Shown here in pieces: positions 63,602-64,000 of a stretch of DNA of 64,000 nt. The notes beneath the pieces were generated by a model that searched no databases, was not told the DNA's origin, and was given only the letters and a program-made list of their open reading frames with translations. The first letter of the stretch is position 1. Each line of letters opens with the position of its first letter. The stretch lies in NCBI RefSeq assembly GCF_900343085.1, contig NZ_OPYI01000008.1, positions 1-64,000 of the forward strand. Reading direction: 5' to 3'. The translations under genes and the position numbers were made by a program. This stretch comes from Aedoeadaptatus coli (GTDB taxonomy: Bacteria > Bacillota > Clostridia > Tissierellales > Peptoniphilaceae).

Positions 63602-64000
63602 CATGAGGTGTATTGATATGTTCCCGTCTACCGATAGCCCCAAAAACGCAGTGGATATGTTCCCGAGAACGGACACACTCAAATGACATTCATACTGACC
63701 ACTCAAGCCATGTGGAAGTAATCACGCTGCTTTCCAAACTAGATTCTAAGAAATATATTAGTGTAGAACTTCCGATGGATGATATGGACTTAACAAGCGT
63801 AGAAAGTAAGGCAACATATAAACAAATTCAAAACTATGTTTTGGAAAAGTTTGGGTTTAAAGTATCTACTCTGTACATTGCACAAGTTAAGAAAAAGCAT
63901 GGTTTAGAAGTTAGGGAACATTATAATATTTCAAAAAATGAGAAACAGAAAATACCACAGTGTACAATTGAAAAGGAAGAAGCAATTTTAGATGCGTTGA
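63602..64000 (+). pseudogene. Stacked RlmD/RumA C-terminal remnants
   Basis: The frame from 63602 reads IDMFPSTDSPKNAVDMFPRT with a duplicated DMFPxTD, then stops at 63682-63684. A shifted frame continues TDHSSHVEVITLLSKLDSKK and stays open to the window end (KATYKQIQNYVLEKFGFKVS; VREHYNISKNEKQ). These match the end of RumA-type methyltransferases and the tail domain often fused behind it in mobile elements. It is cut by the window edge. Confidence 0.65.

Overview
The window is a Gram-positive (Firmicutes-type) chromosome segment carrying a large prophage and, next to it, a multi-drug resistance island. The first 5.7 kb is host DNA that looks clearly richer in G+C than the rest. It holds a lipoprotein gene, an aspartate racemase plus ATP-grasp pair that looks like a D-Asp cross-bridge system, selO and rlmD (23S rRNA m5U methyltransferase). 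This content and the strong AGGAGG ribosome sites suggest an anaerobic coccus-like Firmicute, perhaps Peptoniphilaceae, but species cannot be fixed from sequence alone.

An AT-rich siphovirus-type prophage of about 47.8 kb lies between two identical 17-bp copies of the rlmD 3' end (5719-5735 and 53550-53566). Its order is: repressor and ImmA protease; early small proteins; replication module (DUF2800, HNH-AP2 endonuclease, DUF2815, DNA polymerase I split by an intein, D5/VapE-type primase-helicase, VRR-NUC nuclease, SNF2 helicase, DUF1492 late regulator); HNH endonuclease and terminase with a phage MetK-like protein and a ParB-methyltransferase; portal, ClpP-type protease, HK97 capsid, connectors, tail, tape measure, tail tip; holin and amidase; a cargo region; and three serine recombinase genes against attR. 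Module order and rlmD (rum) insertion recall streptococcal Phi-m46.1-like prophages. Two toxin-antitoxin modules and a broken DUF3800 gene sit on the opposite strand between structural genes.

The most interesting part is 41.3-49.4 kb, in the lysogenic-cargo position between lysis and integration genes. It is a complete RiPP gene cluster: a small Xre regulator, a radical SAM/SPASM maturase, a 65-residue precursor with two CxCxC clusters, an ABC ATPase and permease, a split M16 peptidase pair, an exporter ABC protein and a broken small membrane gene. The overall set resembles subtilosin (alb) and ruminococcin C type sactipeptide systems. The regulator and maturase promoters share a 9-bp operator word in opposite orientation, suggesting that a phage-encoded regulator controls a bacteriocin made by the lysogen.

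Right of attR lies a mosaic resistance island: an unassigned nucleotidyltransferase, a SAM methyltransferase, ant(6)-Ia (aadE), sat4, aph(3')-IIIa, a frameshifted WYL regulator, a RibD-like reductase, recombinase remnants, erm(TR) with its two leader peptides, a truncated APH, a cytidine-deaminase-like gene and a metallo-beta-lactamase-fold gene. The window ends in remnants of RlmD/RumA C-termini, implying repeated insertion of mobile elements into the same gene end.
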